Shown here piece by piece: positions 48,609-64,000 of a stretch of 64,000 bases of DNA. The stretch lies in the NCBI RefSeq assembly GCF_004211955.1, contig NZ_RHJI01000022.1:24968-88967 (forward strand), written 5' to 3'. How positions within the stretch are numbered: the first letter of the stretch is position 1; the number at the start of each line of letters is the position of its first letter. The notes beneath the pieces were generated by a model that worked only from the letters and a program-made list of their open reading frames with translations, did no database searches and was not told the DNA's origin. The stretch comes from Escherichia sp. E1V33 (GTDB taxonomy: Bacteria; Pseudomonadota; Gammaproteobacteria; Enterobacterales; Enterobacteriaceae). The position numbers were made by a program, and so were the translations under genes.

Positions 48609-48621
48609 CAGGAGTACGACT

Positions 48622-50864
<2,243 letters not shown>

Positions 50865-50896
50865 TTTTTTCATCGCTCAAGGCGGGCCGTGTAACG

Positions 50897-50902
50897 TATA
50901 AT
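50897..50902 (+). promoter_or_regulatory. -10 element upstream of tatA
   Basis: TATAAT at 50897-50902, 41 bp before the tatA start; the matching -35 is weak. A promoter for tatABC is expected here, though transcription may also arrive from ubiB. Confidence 0.5.
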
Positions 50903-50942
50903 GCGGCCTTGTTTAATCATCATCTACCACAGAGGAACTTGT

Positions 50943-51212
50943 ATGGGTGGTATCAGTATTTGGCAGTTATTGATTATTGCCGTCATCGTTGTACTGCTTT
51001 TTGGCACCAAAAAGCTCGGCTCCATCGGTTCCGATCTTGGTGCGTCGATCAAAGGCTTTAAAAAAGCAATGAGCGATGATGAACCAAAGCAGGATAAAAC
51101 CAGTCAGGATGCTGATTTTACTGCGAAAACTATCGCCGATAAGCAGGCGGATGCGAATCAGGAACAGGCTAAAACAGAAGACGCGAAGCGCCACGATAAA
51201 GAGCAGGTGTAA
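50943..51212 (+). CDS. tatA: twin-arginine translocase subunit TatA
   Basis: 89 residues: N-terminal membrane segment about 2-20, hinge with [14 protein letters not shown], amphipathic helix to about 42, and a charged unstructured tail. It oligomerises to make the translocation site for folded proteins with twin-arginine signals. The ATG at 50943 follows AGAGGAAC; differs from K-12 by about one residue in the tail as I recall. Confidence 0.98.
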   Translation: MGGISIWQLLIIAVIVVLLFGTKKLGSIGSDLGASIKGFKKAMSDDEPKQDKTSQDADFTAKTIADKQADANQEQAKTEDAKRHDKEQV

Positions 51213-51215
51213 TCC

Positions 51216-51731
51216 GTGTTTGATATCGGTTTTAGCGAACTGCTATTGGTATTCATCATCGGCCTCGTAGTTCTGGGGCCGCAACGACTGCCTGTGGCGG
51301 TAAAAACGGTAGCGGGCTGGATTCGCGCGTTGCGTTCACTGGCGACAACGGTGCAGAACGAACTGACCCAGGAGTTAAAACTCCAGGAGTTTCAGGACAG
51401 CCTGAAAAAGGTTGAAAAGGCGAGTCTCACCAACTTGACGCCCGAACTGAAAGCGTCAATGGATGAACTGCGCCAGGCTGCGGAGTCGATGAAGCGTTCC
51501 TACGTTGCGAATGACCCTGAAAAGGCGAGCGATGAAGCGCACACCATTCATAACCCCGTGGTGAAAGACAATGAGGCTGCGCATGAAGGCGTAACGCCTG
51601 CCGCTCCACAAACGCAGGCCAGTTCGCCGGAACAGAAGCCTGAAACCACGCCAGAGCCGGTGGTAAAACCTGCTGCGGACGCTGAACCGAAAACCGCTGC
51701 ACCTTCCCCTTCGTCGAGTGATAAACCGTAA
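51216..51731 (+). CDS. tatB: twin-arginine translocase subunit TatB
   Basis: 171 residues: membrane segment 1-21 ([20 protein letters not shown] region), amphipathic helix, then a long Pro/Ala/Glu-rich tail. With TatC it forms the receptor for twin-arginine signal peptides. Start codon GTG, 3 bp after tatA. Confidence 0.97.
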   Translation: MFDIGFSELLLVFIIGLVVLGPQRLPVAVKTVAGWIRALRSLATTVQNELTQELKLQEFQDSLKKVEKASLTNLTPELKASMDELRQAAESMKRSYVANDPEKASDEAHTIHNPVVKDNEAAHEGVTPAAPQTQASSPEQKPETTPEPVVKPAADAEPKTAAPSPSSSDKP

Positions 51732-51733
51732 AC

Positions 51734-52510
51734 ATGTCTGTAGAAGATACTCAACCGCTTATCACGCATCTGATTGAGCTGCGTAAGCGTCTGCTGAACT
51801 GCATTATCGCGGTGATCGTGATATTCCTGTGTTTGGTCTATTTCGCCAATGATATCTATCACCTGGTATCCGCGCCGTTGATCAAGCAGTTGCCGCAAGG
51901 TTCAACGATGATCGCCACCGACGTGGCCTCGCCGTTCTTTACGCCAATCAAGCTGACCTTTATGGTGTCGCTGATTCTGTCAGCGCCGGTGATTCTCTAT
52001 CAGGTGTGGGCATTTATCGCTCCTGCACTGTATAAGCACGAACGTCGCCTTGTGGTGCCGCTGCTGGTTTCCAGTTCTCTGCTGTTTTATATCGGCATGG
52101 CGTTTGCTTATTTCGTGGTCTTCCCGCTGGCGTTTGGTTTCCTTGCCAATACCGCGCCTGAAGGGGTGCAAGTATCCACCGACATTGCCAGCTATTTGAG
52201 CTTCGTGATGGCGCTGTTTATGGCGTTTGGTATCTCCTTTGAAGTGCCTGTGGCGATTGTGCTGCTGTGCTGGATGGGGATTACCTCGCCAGAGGACTTA
52301 CGCAAAAAACGTCCGTATGTGCTGGTTGGTGCATTCGTCGTCGGGATGCTGCTGACGCCACCGGATGTCTTCTCGCAAACGCTGCTGGCGATCCCGATGT
52401 ACTGCCTGTTTGAAATTGGTGTCTTCTTCTCGCGCTTTTATGTTGGTAAAGGCCGAAACCGGGAAGAAGAAAACGACGCTGAAGCAGAAAGCGAAAAAAC
52501 TGAAGAATAA
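51734..52510 (+). CDS. tatC: twin-arginine translocase subunit TatC
   Basis: 258-residue six-span inner-membrane protein, the core receptor for twin-arginine signals. Family features: [13 protein letters not shown] at 9-21 and the cytoplasmic loop around KHERRLV with conserved Glu, and FGISFEVP near residue 165. The C-terminal tail is very acidic/basic. Two bp after tatB. Confidence 0.98.
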   Translation: MSVEDTQPLITHLIELRKRLLNCIIAVIVIFLCLVYFANDIYHLVSAPLIKQLPQGSTMIATDVASPFFTPIKLTFMVSLILSAPVILYQVWAFIAPALYKHERRLVVPLLVSSSLLFYIGMAFAYFVVFPLAFGFLANTAPEGVQVSTDIASYLSFVMALFMAFGISFEVPVAIVLLCWMGITSPEDLRKKRPYVLVGAFVVGMLLTPPDVFSQTLLAIPMYCLFEIGVFFSRFYVGKGRNREEENDAEAESEKTEE

Positions 52511-52514
52511 ACTC

Positions 52515-52534
52515 AACCGCCCGTCAGGGCGGTT
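52515..52534 (+). terminator. hairpin between tatC and tatD
   Basis: Perfect 8-bp stem AACCGCCC/GGGCGGTT with GTCA loop, 5 bases after tatC. No T run follows, so it is more likely a 3' stabiliser or partial terminator that lowers tatD expression. Confidence 0.5.
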
Positions 52535-52551
52535 GTCATATGGAGTGCAGG

Positions 52552-53864
<1,313 letters not shown>

Positions 53865-53985
53865 TTACGCTAAGTTAATTATATTCCCCGGTTTGCGTTA
53901 TGCCGTCAGAGTTCACGCTAATTTAACAAATTTACAGCATCGCGAAGATGAACGCCGTATAATGGGCGAAGATTAAGAGGCTACA

Positions 53986-55479
53986 ATGGACGCCATGAAA
54001 TATAACGATTTACGCGACTTCCTGACGCTGCTTGAACAGCAGGGTGAGCTAAAACGTATCACGCTCCCGGTGGATCCGCATCTGGAAATCACTGAAATTG
54101 CTGACCGCACTCTGCGTGCCGGTGGACCTGCGTTGTTGTTTGAAAACCCCAAAGGTTATTCGATGCCGGTGCTGTGCAACCTGTTTGGTACACCAAAGCG
54201 CGTGGCGATGGGCATGGGCCAGGAAGATGTTTCGGCGCTGCGTGAAGTCGGTAAATTATTGGCGTTTCTGAAAGAGCCGGAGCCGCCAAAAGGTTTCCGC
54301 GACCTGTTTGATAAACTGCCGCAGTTTAAGCAAGTATTGAACATGCCGACAAAGCGACTGCGCGGGGCGCCTTGCCAACAAAAAATCGTCACTGGCGATG
54401 ACGTCGATCTCAATCGCATTCCCATTATGACCTGCTGGCCGGAAGACGCCGCACCGCTGATTACCTGGGGACTGACCGTAACGCGCGGCCCGCATAAAGA
54501 GCGGCAGAATCTGGGCATTTATCGCCAGCAGCTGATTGGTAAAAACAAACTGATTATGCGCTGGTTGTCGCATCGCGGCGGCGCGCTGGATTATCAGGAG
54601 TGGTGCGCGGCGCATCCGGGCGAACGTTTCCCGGTTTCTGTGGCGCTGGGTGCTGATCCAGCAACCATTCTCGGTGCAGTGACGCCAGTCCCGGATACGT
54701 TGTCGGAATACGCCTTTGCCGGATTGCTACGTGGCACCAAAACCGAAGTGGTAAAATGTATTTCCAATGACCTCGAAGTGCCTGCCAGTGCAGAAATTGT
54801 GCTGGAAGGGTATATCGAACAAGGCGAAACTGCGCCGGAAGGGCCGTATGGCGACCATACCGGTTACTATAACGAAGTCGATAGTTTCCCGGTATTTACC
54901 GTGACGCATATTACCCAGCGTGAAGATGCAATTTACCATTCCACCTATACCGGGCGTCCGCCAGATGAACCCGCGGTACTGGGCGTGGCGTTGAACGAAG
55001 TGTTCGTGCCGATTCTGCAAAAACAGTTCCCGGAAATTGTTGATTTTTATCTGCCGCCGGAAGGCTGTTCTTATCGCCTGGCGGTAGTGACAATCAAAAA
55101 ACAGTACGCTGGACACGCAAAGCGCGTCATGATGGGCGTCTGGTCATTCTTACGCCAGTTTATGTACACTAAGTTCGTGATCGTCTGCGATGATGATGTC
55201 AACGCACGCGACTGGAACGATGTGATTTGGGCCATTACCACCCGTATGGACCCAGCGCGGGATACGGTGTTGGTAGAAAATACGCCTATTGATTATCTGG
55301 ATTTTGCCTCGCCTGTTTCCGGGCTGGGTTCAAAAATGGGGCTGGATGCCACGAATAAATGGCCAGGGGAAACCCAGCGTGAATGGGGACGTCCCATCAA
55401 AAAAGATCCGGACGTTGTCGCACATATTGACGCCATCTGGGATGAACTGGCTATTTTTAACAACGGTAAAAGCGCCTGA
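53986..55479 (+). CDS. ubiD: 3-octaprenyl-4-hydroxybenzoate carboxy-lyase
   Basis: 497-residue prenylated-FMN-dependent decarboxylase of ubiquinone synthesis, dependent on UbiX for its cofactor. The conserved E-x-x-x-R...E triad region lies around [22 protein letters not shown] (residues 165-187) and [17 protein letters not shown] near 285. Start [12 protein letters not shown]. Lies 45 bp upstream of fre. Confidence 0.97.
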   Translation: MDAMKYNDLRDFLTLLEQQGELKRITLPVDPHLEITEIADRTLRAGGPALLFENPKGYSMPVLCNLFGTPKRVAMGMGQEDVSALREVGKLLAFLKEPEPPKGFRDLFDKLPQFKQVLNMPTKRLRGAPCQQKIVTGDDVDLNRIPIMTCWPEDAAPLITWGLTVTRGPHKERQNLGIYRQQLIGKNKLIMRWLSHRGGALDYQEWCAAHPGERFPVSVALGADPATILGAVTPVPDTLSEYAFAGLLRGTKTEVVKCISNDLEVPASAEIVLEGYIEQGETAPEGPYGDHTGYYNEVDSFPVFTVTHITQREDAIYHSTYTGRPPDEPAVLGVALNEVFVPILQKQFPEIVDFYLPPEGCSYRLAVVTIKKQYAGHAKRVMMGVWSFLRQFMYTKFVIVCDDDVNARDWNDVIWAITTRMDPARDTVLVENTPIDYLDFASPVSGLGSKMGLDATNKWPGETQREWGRPIKKDPDVVAHIDAIWDELAIFNNGKSA

Positions 55480-55524
55480 TGCGCGTTTGTTTTGCCCTAT
55501 TTATCGATCCGACAGAGAAAGCGC

Positions 55525-56226
55525 ATGACAACCTTAAGCTGTAAAGTGACCTCGGTAGAAGCTATCACGGATACCGTATATCGTGTTCGCATCGTGCCAG
55601 ACGCGGCCTTTTCTTTCCGTGCTGGTCAGTATTTGATGGTGGTGATGGACGAGCGCGACAAACGCCCGTTCTCAATGGCTTCGACGCCGAATGAACAAGG
55701 TTTCATTGAGCTGCACATTGGCGCTTCGGAAATCAACCTCTACGCCAAAGCCGTTATGGATCGCATCCTCAAAGATCATCAAATCCTGGTGGATATTCCC
55801 CACGGTGAAGCGTGGCTGCGCGATGATGAAGAACGTCCGATGATTTTGATTGCAGGCGGCACCGGGTTCTCTTATGCGCGCTCGATTTTGCTGACAGCGC
55901 TGGCGCGTAACCCAAACCGTGATATCACCATTTACTGGGGCGGGCGTGAAGAGCAACACCTTTATGATTTGTCCGAGCTTGAGGCGCTTTCTCTGAAGCA
56001 TCCTGGTTTGCGTGTGGTGCCGGTGGTTGAACAACCAGAAGCGGGCTGGCGCGGTCGTACTGGTACGGTATTAACAGCGGTATTGCAGGATCACGGTACG
56101 CTGGCGGAGCATGATATCTATATTGCTGGTCGCTTTGAGATGGCGAAAATCGCCCGTGACCTGTTCTGCAATGAGCGTAATGCGCGGGAAGATCGCCTGT
56201 TTGGCGATGCGTTTGCGTTTATCTAA
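55525..56226 (+). CDS. fre: NAD(P)H-flavin reductase
   Basis: 233-residue enzyme that reduces free riboflavin, FMN or FAD with NAD(P)H; the reduced flavin can activate ribonucleotide reductase and release iron. RPFSMAST near 46-53 is the flavin-binding RxxS motif and [15 protein letters not shown] near 105-120 is the NAD(P) loop. The ATG at 55525 (MTTLSCKV) gives the known length. Confidence 0.96.
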   Translation: MTTLSCKVTSVEAITDTVYRVRIVPDAAFSFRAGQYLMVVMDERDKRPFSMASTPNEQGFIELHIGASEINLYAKAVMDRILKDHQILVDIPHGEAWLRDDEERPMILIAGGTGFSYARSILLTALARNPNRDITIYWGGREEQHLYDLSELEALSLKHPGLRVVPVVEQPEAGWRGRTGTVLTAVLQDHGTLAEHDIYIAGRFEMAKIARDLFCNERNAREDRLFGDAFAFI

Positions 56227-56231
56227 GCCAT

Positions 56232-56256
56232 AAAAAACCCGCCCCTGACAGGCGGG
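56232..56256 (-). terminator. terminator of the fadBA operon
   Basis: Stem CCCGCC (56238-56243) and GGCGGG (56251-56256); six A's to the left become a T run on the minus strand. It sits between the fre stop and the BIME downstream of fadA. Confidence 0.75.
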
Positions 56257-56335
56257 AAGAACGGCAACTAAAATTTTATACAGTGGCATTTAGATCTATG
56301 TCGTATCCGGCAATCGGTGCATGATGCCTGATGCG

Positions 56336-56410
56336 ACGCTGGCGCGTCTTATCAGGCCTACATTGGTGCCGGATCGGTAGGCCGGTTAAGGCGTTCACGC
56401 CGCATCCGGC
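56336..56410. repeat. REP/BIME element between fre and fadA
   Basis: Two opposed REP units: GCCTGATGCGACGCTGGCGC... and GGCCGGTTAAGGCG...GCATCCGGC. Ends 6 bp past the fadA stop codon, at the 3' ends of two convergent transcripts. Confidence 0.9.
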
Positions 56411-56416
56411 AAGTGG

Positions 56417-57589
<1,173 letters not shown>

Positions 57590-59779
57590 TTAAGCCGTTT
57601 TCAGGTCGCCAACCGGACGGGCTGGCTCAACCGGGGGATAGTACGGTTCGTTATGACGTGCTTTATTACGCAGACCTTCCGGCACTTCATACAGCGGGCC
57701 GAGGTGCTGATATTGCTGTGCCATATCGAGGTATTTTGCGCTGCCGAGGGTGTCCAGCCAGCGGAACGCGCCGCCGTGGAACGGAGGGAAGCCCAGGCCG
57801 TAGACCAGCGCCATATCCGCTTCTGCCGGAGTGGCGATAATGCCTTCCTCCAGACAGCGCACCACTTCGTTGACCATCGGGATCATCATGCGGGCGATAA
57901 TCTCTTCTTCGCTGAAATCGCGCTTCGGCTGGCTGACTTCTGCCAGCAGGTCGTCAACAGCGGCGTCTTCTTCTTTCTTCGGCTTACCTTTGCTGTCTTC
58001 TTTATAACGCCAGAAACCGAGGCCGTTCTTCTGACCAAAGCGGTTGGCATCAAACAGCGCGTCGATGGCATCGCGATAATCTTTCTGCATCCGCTGCGGG
58101 AAGCCCGCTGCCATGACTGCCTGAGCGTGATGCGCGGTGTCAATGCCCACCACATCCAGCAGATATGCCGGACCCATCGGCCAGCCAAACTGTTTTTCCA
58201 TCACTTTGTCGATCTTGCGGAAATCCGCGCCGTCGCGCAGCAACTGGCTGAAACCGGCGAAATACGGGAACAGCACGCGGTTGACGAAGAAGCCGGGGCA
58301 ATCGTTAACCACAATCGGCGTTTTACCCATCTTGCTCGCCCAGGCGACGACTTTCGCAATAGTTTCGTCGGAGCTTTTCTCGCCGCGAATAATTTCCACC
58401 AACGGCATTCGGTGGACCGGGTTAAAGAAGTGCATCCCGCAGAAGTTTTCCGGACGTTCCAGCGCGTTGGCCAGTTCGCTGATAGGAATGGTTGAAGTGT
58501 TAGACGCCAGCACGGTATCCGGGCGTACTTTCTGCTCGGTTTCTGCCAGTACGGCTTTTTTCACTTTCGGGTTTTCGACAACCGCTTCTACCACAACATC
58601 CACGCGGTCAAACCCGGCGTAGTCGAGCGTTGGGTGGATTGTAGAGATCACGCCAGCCAGTTTCAGACCATCGATCTTGCCGCGCTCAAGCTGCTTGTTC
58701 AGTAGTTTCGCGGCTTCGGTCATGCCGAGGGTTAACGACTTGTCGTTGATATCTTTCATGACAACCGGCACGCCTTTCCACGCAGACTGGTAAGCGATGC
58801 CGCCGCCCATAATGCCTGCGCCCAGCACAGCGGCCTGTTTCGGGGTTTCAACGTCTTTGGTGAGTTTCTTCGCTTTGCCTTTTACATATTGATCGTTAAG
58901 GAATATGCCGACCAGTGCGCGAGCTTCGTTGGTATGCGCCAGCGGGACAAAACTTTTGTTTTCCAGGTTTAGAGCTTCTTCACGACCAAAACGGGCCGCA
59001 GCTTCAATGGTTTTTACTGCGGTGATGGGGGCCGGATAATGTTTCCCCGCCGTTTGTGCGACCATCCCTTTAGCGATGGTGAAGCTCATGGTAGCTTCAA
59101 TCTTGCTCAGTTTTAGCGGTTCCAGCTTCGGCTGACGTTTCGCTTTCCAGTCGAGGTCGCCGTTAATGGCCTGGCGTAAAATCGCCATCGCCCCTTCAAT
59201 CAGTTTTTCTGCTTTGACTACGCCATCTACCAGACCGATTTTCAGCGCCTGGTCCGCGCCGACATCTTTACCGGCGGCAATGATTTCCAGCGCACTGTCA
59301 GCGCCCAGCATACGTGGCATACGTACAGAACCGCCAAAGCCCGGCATGATGCCCAGTTTGGTTTCCGGCAGACCGATGCGCAGATCCGGCGTCGCCAGAC
59401 GGTAATCGGTCGCCAGCACGCATTCGCAGCCACCGCCCAGCGCATAGCCATTGACGGCAGCAATGGTCGGCACCGGCAGATCTTCCAGGCGATTAAACAC
59501 GCTATTGGCAAAGTGCAGCCACTGACTTAACTGTTCTTCAGGAACGAGGAACAGGGACAAAAATTCGGTGATATCAGCACCGACGATAAAGGCTGCTTTG
59601 TTCGAACGCAGCAGCAGCCCTTTTAGATCTGATTGCTGTTCCAGCACGCCGATGGCCTCGCCGAGGCTGGCGACGGTCGCAGTGTCGAGTTTATTAACTG
59701 AACCTGGGGCATCAAATACCAGTTCGGCAATGCCATCTTCCAGCCAGTCAAGGTACAGGGTGTCGCCTTTGTAAAGCAT
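57590..59779 (-). CDS. fadB: fatty acid oxidation complex alpha subunit
   Basis: 729 residues: N-terminal enoyl-CoA hydratase/isomerase (1-about 190; oxyanion loop [21 protein letters not shown] with Glu119 and Glu139) and C-terminal 3-hydroxyacyl-CoA dehydrogenase (about 310-715; NAD loop [13 protein letters not shown] and catalytic [10 protein letters not shown]). The ATG at 59779 has AGGAG upstream; a longer in-frame start lies beyond the FadR operator and is rejected. Repressed by FadR without acyl-CoA. Confidence 0.98.
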   Translation of the reverse strand: MLYKGDTLYLDWLEDGIAELVFDAPGSVNKLDTATVASLGEAIGVLEQQSDLKGLLLRSNKAAFIVGADITEFLSLFLVPEEQLSQWLHFANSVFNRLEDLPVPTIAAVNGYALGGGCECVLATDYRLATPDLRIGLPETKLGIMPGFGGSVRMPRMLGADSALEIIAAGKDVGADQALKIGLVDGVVKAEKLIEGAMAILRQAINGDLDWKAKRQPKLEPLKLSKIEATMSFTIAKGMVAQTAGKHYPAPITAVKTIEAAARFGREEALNLENKSFVPLAHTNEARALVGIFLNDQYVKGKAKKLTKDVETPKQAAVLGAGIMGGGIAYQSAWKGVPVVMKDINDKSLTLGMTEAAKLLNKQLERGKIDGLKLAGVISTIHPTLDYAGFDRVDVVVEAVVENPKVKKAVLAETEQKVRPDTVLASNTSTIPISELANALERPENFCGMHFFNPVHRMPLVEIIRGEKSSDETIAKVVAWASKMGKTPIVVNDCPGFFVNRVLFPYFAGFSQLLRDGADFRKIDKVMEKQFGWPMGPAYLLDVVGIDTAHHAQAVMAAGFPQRMQKDYRDAIDALFDANRFGQKNGLGFWRYKEDSKGKPKKEEDAAVDDLLAEVSQPKRDFSEEEIIARMMIPMVNEVVRCLEEGIIATPAEADMALVYGLGFPPFHGGAFRWLDTLGSAKYLDMAQQYQHLGPLYEVPEGLRNKARHNEPYYPPVEPARPVGDLKTA

Positions 59780-59804
59780 GTCAGTCTCCTGAATCCGCAA
59801 GGTG

Positions 59805-59821
59805 ATCTGGTCGTACCAGAT
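59805..59821. promoter_or_regulatory. FadR operator of fadBA
   Basis: ATCTGGTCGTACCAGAT, a 17-bp near-perfect palindrome matching the known fadBA FadR site. It lies 26 bp upstream of the fadB start, in the fadB-pepQ divergent region. Confidence 0.93.
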
Positions 59822-59968
59822 GCATCGAAGTGTGTATTTTGTGTTAAAAATATGCAAATAAAAGATTAAAGAAATGCCGATCTGATCACGCTCGGCAGAA
59901 ATCACGCTCTGGATGAACGATGTGCTAAGATGCGGAGACTAAAGGTCAAAAAAACAGAAGGGTAAAAA

Positions 59969-61300
59969 ATGGAATCACTGGCCTCGCTCTATAAAAATCA
60001 TATAGCTACATTGCAGGAACGAACTCGCGATGCGCTGACGCGCTTCAAGCTGGATGCGTTACTTATTCACTCCGGCGAACTGTTCAACGTTTTTCTCGAC
60101 GATCATCCCTATCCGTTTAAAGTGAACCCGCAATTCAAAGCGTGGGTGCCGGTAACTCAGGTGCCAAACTGCTGGTTGCTGGTGGATGGCGTGAACAAGC
60201 CGAAACTGTGGTTTTATCTGCCGGTTGATTACTGGCACAACGTCGAACCGCTGCCGACCTCCTTCTGGACTGAAGATGTGGAAGTGATCGCGCTGCCGAA
60301 AGCCGATGGCATTGGTAGCCTGCTGCCTGCTGCGCGCGGCAATATCGGTTATATCGGTCCGGTGCCGGAGCGTGCGCTGCAACTGGGTATTGAGGCCAGC
60401 AACATCAACCCGAAAGGGGTTATCGACTACCTGCATTACTATCGCTCCTTCAAAACCGAGTACGAACTGGCCTGTATGCGTGAAGCGCAGAAAATGGCGG
60501 TCAACGGTCATCGTGCGGCAGAAGAAGCGTTCCGTTCTGGCATGAGCGAGTTCGATATCAACATTGCCTATCTGACCGCGACCGGTCATCGTGATACCGA
60601 CGTACCTTACAGCAACATTGTGGCGCTTAACGAACACGCTGCGGTGCTGCATTACACCAAACTGGATCATCAGGCGCCGGAAGAGATGCGCAGCTTCCTG
60701 CTGGATGCCGGGGCCGAATATAACGGCTATGCCGCTGACCTGACCCGTACCTGGTCGGCAAAAAGTGACAACGATTACGCACAGCTGGTGAAAGACGTAA
60801 ATGATGAACAACTGGCGCTGATCGCGACCATGAAAGCTGGCGTTAGCTATGTGGATTACCACATCCAGTTCCATCAGCGCATCGCCAAATTGCTGCGTAA
60901 ACATCAAATCATCACCGATATGAGTGAAGAAGCGATGGTCGAAAACGATCTCACCGGACCGTTTATGCCGCACGGTATCGGCCATCCGCTGGGCCTGCAG
61001 GTGCATGACGTCGCCGGTTTTATGCAGGATGATAGCGGTACGCACCTCGCGGCACCGGCAAAATATCCGTACCTGCGCTGCACCCGTATTCTCCAGCCGG
61101 GCATGGTGTTAACCATCGAACCGGGTATCTACTTCATTGAATCGCTACTGGCACCGTGGCGTGAAGGGCAGTTCAGCAAGCACTTCAACTGGCAGAAAAT
61201 TGAAGCACTGAAACCGTTCGGCGGCATTCGTATCGAAGACAACGTGGTGATCCACGAAAATAACGTGGAAAACATGACCCGGGATCTGAAACTGGCGTGA
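59969..61300 (+). CDS. pepQ: Xaa-Pro dipeptidase (prolidase)
   Basis: 443-residue M24B metallopeptidase cleaving X-Pro dipeptides. Pita-bread fold metal ligands: Asp246 and Asp257 in [19 protein letters not shown], His in [10 protein letters not shown] near 336-343, Glu in TIEPGIYF near 384 and Glu in GGIRIEDNV near 423. Its stop overlaps the yigZ start by one base. Confidence 0.97.
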   Translation: MESLASLYKNHIATLQERTRDALTRFKLDALLIHSGELFNVFLDDHPYPFKVNPQFKAWVPVTQVPNCWLLVDGVNKPKLWFYLPVDYWHNVEPLPTSFWTEDVEVIALPKADGIGSLLPAARGNIGYIGPVPERALQLGIEASNINPKGVIDYLHYYRSFKTEYELACMREAQKMAVNGHRAAEEAFRSGMSEFDINIAYLTATGHRDTDVPYSNIVALNEHAAVLHYTKLDHQAPEEMRSFLLDAGAEYNGYAADLTRTWSAKSDNDYAQLVKDVNDEQLALIATMKAGVSYVDYHIQFHQRIAKLLRKHQIITDMSEEAMVENDLTGPFMPHGIGHPLGLQVHDVAGFMQDDSGTHLAAPAKYPYLRCTRILQPGMVLTIEPGIYFIESLLAPWREGQFSKHFNWQKIEALKPFGGIRIEDNVVIHENNVENMTRDLKLA

Positions 61301-61914
61301 TGGAAAGCTGGTTAATTCCTGCGGCACCGGTCACGGTCGTTGAAGAGATCAAAAAAAGCCGCTTCATAACGATGTTGGCGCATACCGATGGCGTTGAGGC
61401 GGCGAAAGCGTTTGTTGAATCGGTGCGGGCAGAACACCCCGATGCCCGCCACCATTGCGTGGCGTGGGTGGCGGGTGCGCCGGATGATTCTCAACAGCTG
61501 GGTTTCTCTGACGACGGGGAGCCGGCGGGAACGGCAGGTAAACCGATGCTCGCCCAGCTAATGGGCAGCGGCGTTGGGGAAATTACCGCTGTGGTGGTGC
61601 GCTACTACGGCGGCATATTGCTTGGCACCGGTGGGTTAGTGAAAGCGTATGGCGGCGGCGTGAATCAGGCGCTGCGGCAGCTAACGACCCAACGCAAGAC
61701 GCCATTAACCGAATATACTTTGCAATGTGAATATAGTCAGTTAACCGGCATTGAAGCGTTGCTGGGGCAGTGTGACGGCAAAATTATCAACAGTGATTAT
61801 CAGGCATTCGTTCTGCTGCGGGTGGCGTTTCCAGCGGCGAAAGTGGCTGAATTTTCCGCAAAGCTGGCGGATTTTAGCCGTGGTTCATTGCAATTGTTCG
61901 CGATTGAAGAATAA
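61300..61914 (+). CDS. yigZ: YigZ/IMPACT family protein
   Basis: 204 residues: N-terminal UPF0029/IMPACT domain (about 1-120, with KKSRFITMLAH, HHCVAWV and the GEPAGTAGKPML motif) and a C-terminal ferredoxin-like DUF1949 domain (about 135-200). Function in bacteria unknown; the eukaryotic relative regulates GCN2. The ATG at 61300 shares its A with the pepQ stop; a GTG one codon earlier is also possible. Confidence 0.94.
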   Translation: MESWLIPAAPVTVVEEIKKSRFITMLAHTDGVEAAKAFVESVRAEHPDARHHCVAWVAGAPDDSQQLGFSDDGEPAGTAGKPMLAQLMGSGVGEITAVVVRYYGGILLGTGGLVKAYGGGVNQALRQLTTQRKTPLTEYTLQCEYSQLTGIEALLGQCDGKIINSDYQAFVLLRVAFPAAKVAEFSAKLADFSRGSLQLFAIEE

Positions 61915-61952
61915 TCCCCACTTCATTTTGCAGAACTAAGGAAGCGGCAGAG

Positions 61953-63404
61953 ATGCATTTTCGCGCCATTACCCGAATCGTTGGACTACTGGTCATCTTA
62001 TTTTCAGGGACCATGATTATCCCTGGGCTGGTAGCACTCATCTACCGGGATGGAGCGGGCCGCGCTTTTACCCAGACCTTTTTTGTCGCCCTCGCCATTG
62101 GCTCTATGCTGTGGTGGCCGAACCGTAAAGAGAAGGGCGAACTGAAATCCCGTGAAGGGTTTCTGATAGTGGTGCTGTTCTGGACCGTGCTGGGTAGTGT
62201 CGGTGCGCTCCCTTTTATCTTCTCGGAAAGCCCGAACCTCACGATTACCGATGCGTTTTTTGAATCTTTCTCTGGCCTGACCACCACCGGGGCCACTACG
62301 CTGGTGGGGCTGGATTCGCTCCCTCATGCCATCCTCTTTTATCGCCAGATGCTGCAATGGTTTGGCGGGATGGGGATCATCGTGTTAGCGGTTGCGATAC
62401 TGCCTATCCTCGGCGTGGGTGGGATGCAGCTCTATCGCGCAGAAATGCCCGGCCCGCTGAAAGATAACAAAATGCGCCCGCGAATTGCGGAAACGGCGAA
62501 AACCCTGTGGTTGATTTATGTCTTGCTGACCGTCGCCTGTGCGCTGGCGTTGTGGTTTGCCGGAATGGATGCCTTTGATGCCATCGGCCATAGCTTTGCG
62601 ACTATCGCTATTGGCGGCTTCTCGACACATGATGCCAGTATCGGTTATTTCGACAGCCCGACTATTAACACTATCATTGCTATCTTCCTGCTGATCTCCG
62701 GCTGTAACTACGGTCTGCACTTTTCACTGTTAAGTGGGCGTAGTCTGAAGGTTTATTGGCGCGATCCGGAATTTCGCATGTTTATCGGCGTACAGTTTAC
62801 GCTGGTGGTTATTTGTACACTCGTACTGTGGTTTCACAATGTCTACAGTTCGGCGCTGATGACAATTAACCAGGCGTTTTTCCAGGTGGTGTCGATGGCG
62901 ACAACCGCCGGGTTTACGACTGACAGCATTGCCCGCTGGCCGCTCTTTTTGCCGGTACTGCTTTTATGTTCAGCTTTTATCGGCGGTTGTGCCGGGTCAA
63001 CGGGCGGTGGCCTGAAAGTGATCCGCATCCTGCTGCTGTTCAAGCAGGGGAACCGTGAACTAAAACGACTGGTGCACCCGAACGCCGTCTATAGCATTAA
63101 GCTGGGGAATCGCGCACTGCCGGAACGTATCCTCGAAGCCGTTTGGGGATTTTTCTCCGCCTATGCATTGGTGTTTATTGTCAGTATGCTGGCAATTATC
63201 GCCACGGGCGTGGATGACTTTTCTGCCTTTGCGTCGGTTGTTGCGACACTGAATAACCTGGGGCCAGGGCTTGGCGTGGTAGCTGATAACTTTACCAGCA
63301 TGAACCCGGTGGCTAAATGGATCCTGATTGCCAACATGCTGTTTGGTCGTCTGGAAGTCTTTACTTTGCTGGTGCTCTTTACCCCGACTTTCTGGCGTGA
63401 ATGA
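61953..63404 (+). CDS. trkH: Trk system potassium uptake protein TrkH
   Basis: 483-residue inner-membrane K+ channel subunit of the Trk/Ktr/HKT superfamily, with ten or more membrane segments and four P-loops (SGLTTTGAT near 110; FATIAIGGFSTHD near 217; VVSMATTAGFTTDSI near 315; NLGPGLG near 430). It works with cytoplasmic TrkA. Lies 38 bp after yigZ and 11 bp before hemG. Confidence 0.97.
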   Translation: MHFRAITRIVGLLVILFSGTMIIPGLVALIYRDGAGRAFTQTFFVALAIGSMLWWPNRKEKGELKSREGFLIVVLFWTVLGSVGALPFIFSESPNLTITDAFFESFSGLTTTGATTLVGLDSLPHAILFYRQMLQWFGGMGIIVLAVAILPILGVGGMQLYRAEMPGPLKDNKMRPRIAETAKTLWLIYVLLTVACALALWFAGMDAFDAIGHSFATIAIGGFSTHDASIGYFDSPTINTIIAIFLLISGCNYGLHFSLLSGRSLKVYWRDPEFRMFIGVQFTLVVICTLVLWFHNVYSSALMTINQAFFQVVSMATTAGFTTDSIARWPLFLPVLLLCSAFIGGCAGSTGGGLKVIRILLLFKQGNRELKRLVHPNAVYSIKLGNRALPERILEAVWGFFSAYALVFIVSMLAIIATGVDDFSAFASVVATLNNLGPGLGVVADNFTSMNPVAKWILIANMLFGRLEVFTLLVLFTPTFWRE

Positions 63405-63415
63405 TGGAGTAATAC

Positions 63416-63961
63416 GTGAAAACATTAATTCTTTTCTCAACAAGGGACGGACAAACACGCGAGATTGCCTCGTACCTGGCCTCGGAACTGAAAGAGCTGG
63501 GGATCCAGGCAGATGTCGTCAATGTGCATCGCACCGAAGAACCACAATGGGAAAACTACGACCGTGTGGTGATTGGCGCTTCTATTCGCTACGGTCATTA
63601 CCACTCTGCGTTCCAGGCATTTGTCAAAAAGCATGCCACCCGCCTGAACTCAATGCCGAGCGCCTTTTACTCCGTCAACCTGGTGGCACGCAAGCCGGAG
63701 AAGCGGACTGTGCAGACCAACAGCTACGCGCGGAAGTTTCTGATGAACTCACAATGGCGTCCCGATCGCTGTGCCGTTATTGCTGGGGCGCTGCGTTATC
63801 CACGCTATCGTTGGTACGACCGTTTTATGATCAAGCTGATTATGAAGATGTCAGGTGGAGAAACAGATACGCGCAAAGAGGTTGTCTATACCGATTGGGA
63901 GCAGGTCGCGAATTTTGCCCGAGAAATCGCTCATTTAACCAACAAGTCGATGTCGAAATAA
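63416..63961 (+). CDS. hemG: protoporphyrinogen IX dehydrogenase (menaquinone)
   Basis: 181-residue flavodoxin-like enzyme that oxidises protoporphyrinogen IX and passes electrons to the quinone pool. [15 protein letters not shown] at 6-20 is the FMN phosphate loop, and [10 protein letters not shown] near 54-63 the second FMN segment; a long insertion distinguishes HemG from flavodoxins. The start codon is GTG with TGGAG upstream. In K-12 the rrnA operon follows. Confidence 0.97.
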   Translation: MKTLILFSTRDGQTREIASYLASELKELGIQADVVNVHRTEEPQWENYDRVVIGASIRYGHYHSAFQAFVKKHATRLNSMPSAFYSVNLVARKPEKRTVQTNSYARKFLMNSQWRPDRCAVIAGALRYPRYRWYDRFMIKLIMKMSGGETDTRKEVVYTDWEQVANFAREIAHLTNKSMSK

Positions 63962-64000
63962 GCATAAAGAATAAAAAACGCGCATTCGGAAAATTATTTT
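63962..64000 (+). other. AT-rich sequence, probably upstream of rrnA
   Basis: The last 39 bases (AAAGAATAAAAAACGCGC...AAAATTATTTT) contain phased A/T runs like an UP element or Fis-bound region. In K-12, hemG is followed by the rrnA P1 promoter. The operon itself is outside the window. Confidence 0.4.

Noticed and set aside
60059..61045. 328-codon open frame on the minus strand within pepQ
   Set aside because: Fully antisense to an intact pepQ; composition typical of a reverse-frame shadow and no start signals.

Overview
The window is a 64 kb piece of core chromosome from Escherichia coli or a very close Escherichia. Gene order, protein lengths and start codons match, from memory, the 85-87 minute region of E. 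coli K-12: the wec cluster, argX-hisR-leuT-proM, aslBA, hemCDXY, cyaA, uvrD, recQ, metRE, udp, ubiEJB, tatABCD, fadBA and hemG. No database search was possible; identities rest on recognised motifs, lengths and synteny.

Layout. 1-6200: end of the enterobacterial common antigen cluster (wecD truncated by the window edge, then wecE, wzxE, wecF, wzyE, wecG), tightly packed and partly overlapping. 6391-8346: the amino acid permease gene yifK/thrP and a four-tRNA operon with a strong promoter and terminator. 8462-11520: the convergent anaerobic sulfatase-maturase and sulfatase genes aslB and aslA. 11949-12753: sRNA gene glmZ and a convergent gene for a membrane protein with an acyl-carrier-like tail. 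12794-16904: the hemCDXY operon, divergent from cyaA. 17278-26271: cyaA, cyaY, a small exported-protein gene, yifL/lptM, dapF-yigA-xerC-yigB and SOS-controlled uvrD. 26407-38254: yigE, corA with its leader peptide gene, AT-rich yigF-yigG, rarD, yigI, pldA, recQ, rhtC, rhtB, pldB-yigL and yigM/bioP. 38142-43352: metR and metE, ysgA, udp. 43513-46115: an accessory block on the minus strand (IclR regulator, a DgoK-like kinase, a DgoA-like aldolase, and a 58-codon fragment resembling the end of a TctA permease). 46331-63961: rmuC, ubiE-ubiJ-ubiB, tatABC, tatD, rfaH, ubiD, fre, fadBA, pepQ-yigZ-trkH-hemG. The window ends where K-12 begins the rrnA rRNA operon.

The genes fall into envelope synthesis (ECA, rfaH, pldA/pldB, lptM), tetrapyrrole and quinone biosynthesis (hemCDXY, hemG, ubiE/J/B/D), DNA maintenance (xerC, uvrD, recQ, rmuC), protein export (tatABC), methionine, fatty acid and nucleoside metabolism, and ion or amino acid transport. 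Classical control sites are readable: a CRP site at cyaA, CRP sites at udp, a LexA box at uvrD, MetR and MetJ boxes at metE/metR, a FadR operator at fadB and a GcvB pairing site at yifK.

The least ordinary parts are the udp-rmuC sugar-acid island with its palindromic operator candidates and transporter remnant, and the glmZ-hemY insert. No phage, IS element, CRISPR array or clearly new multi-gene defence system was seen.
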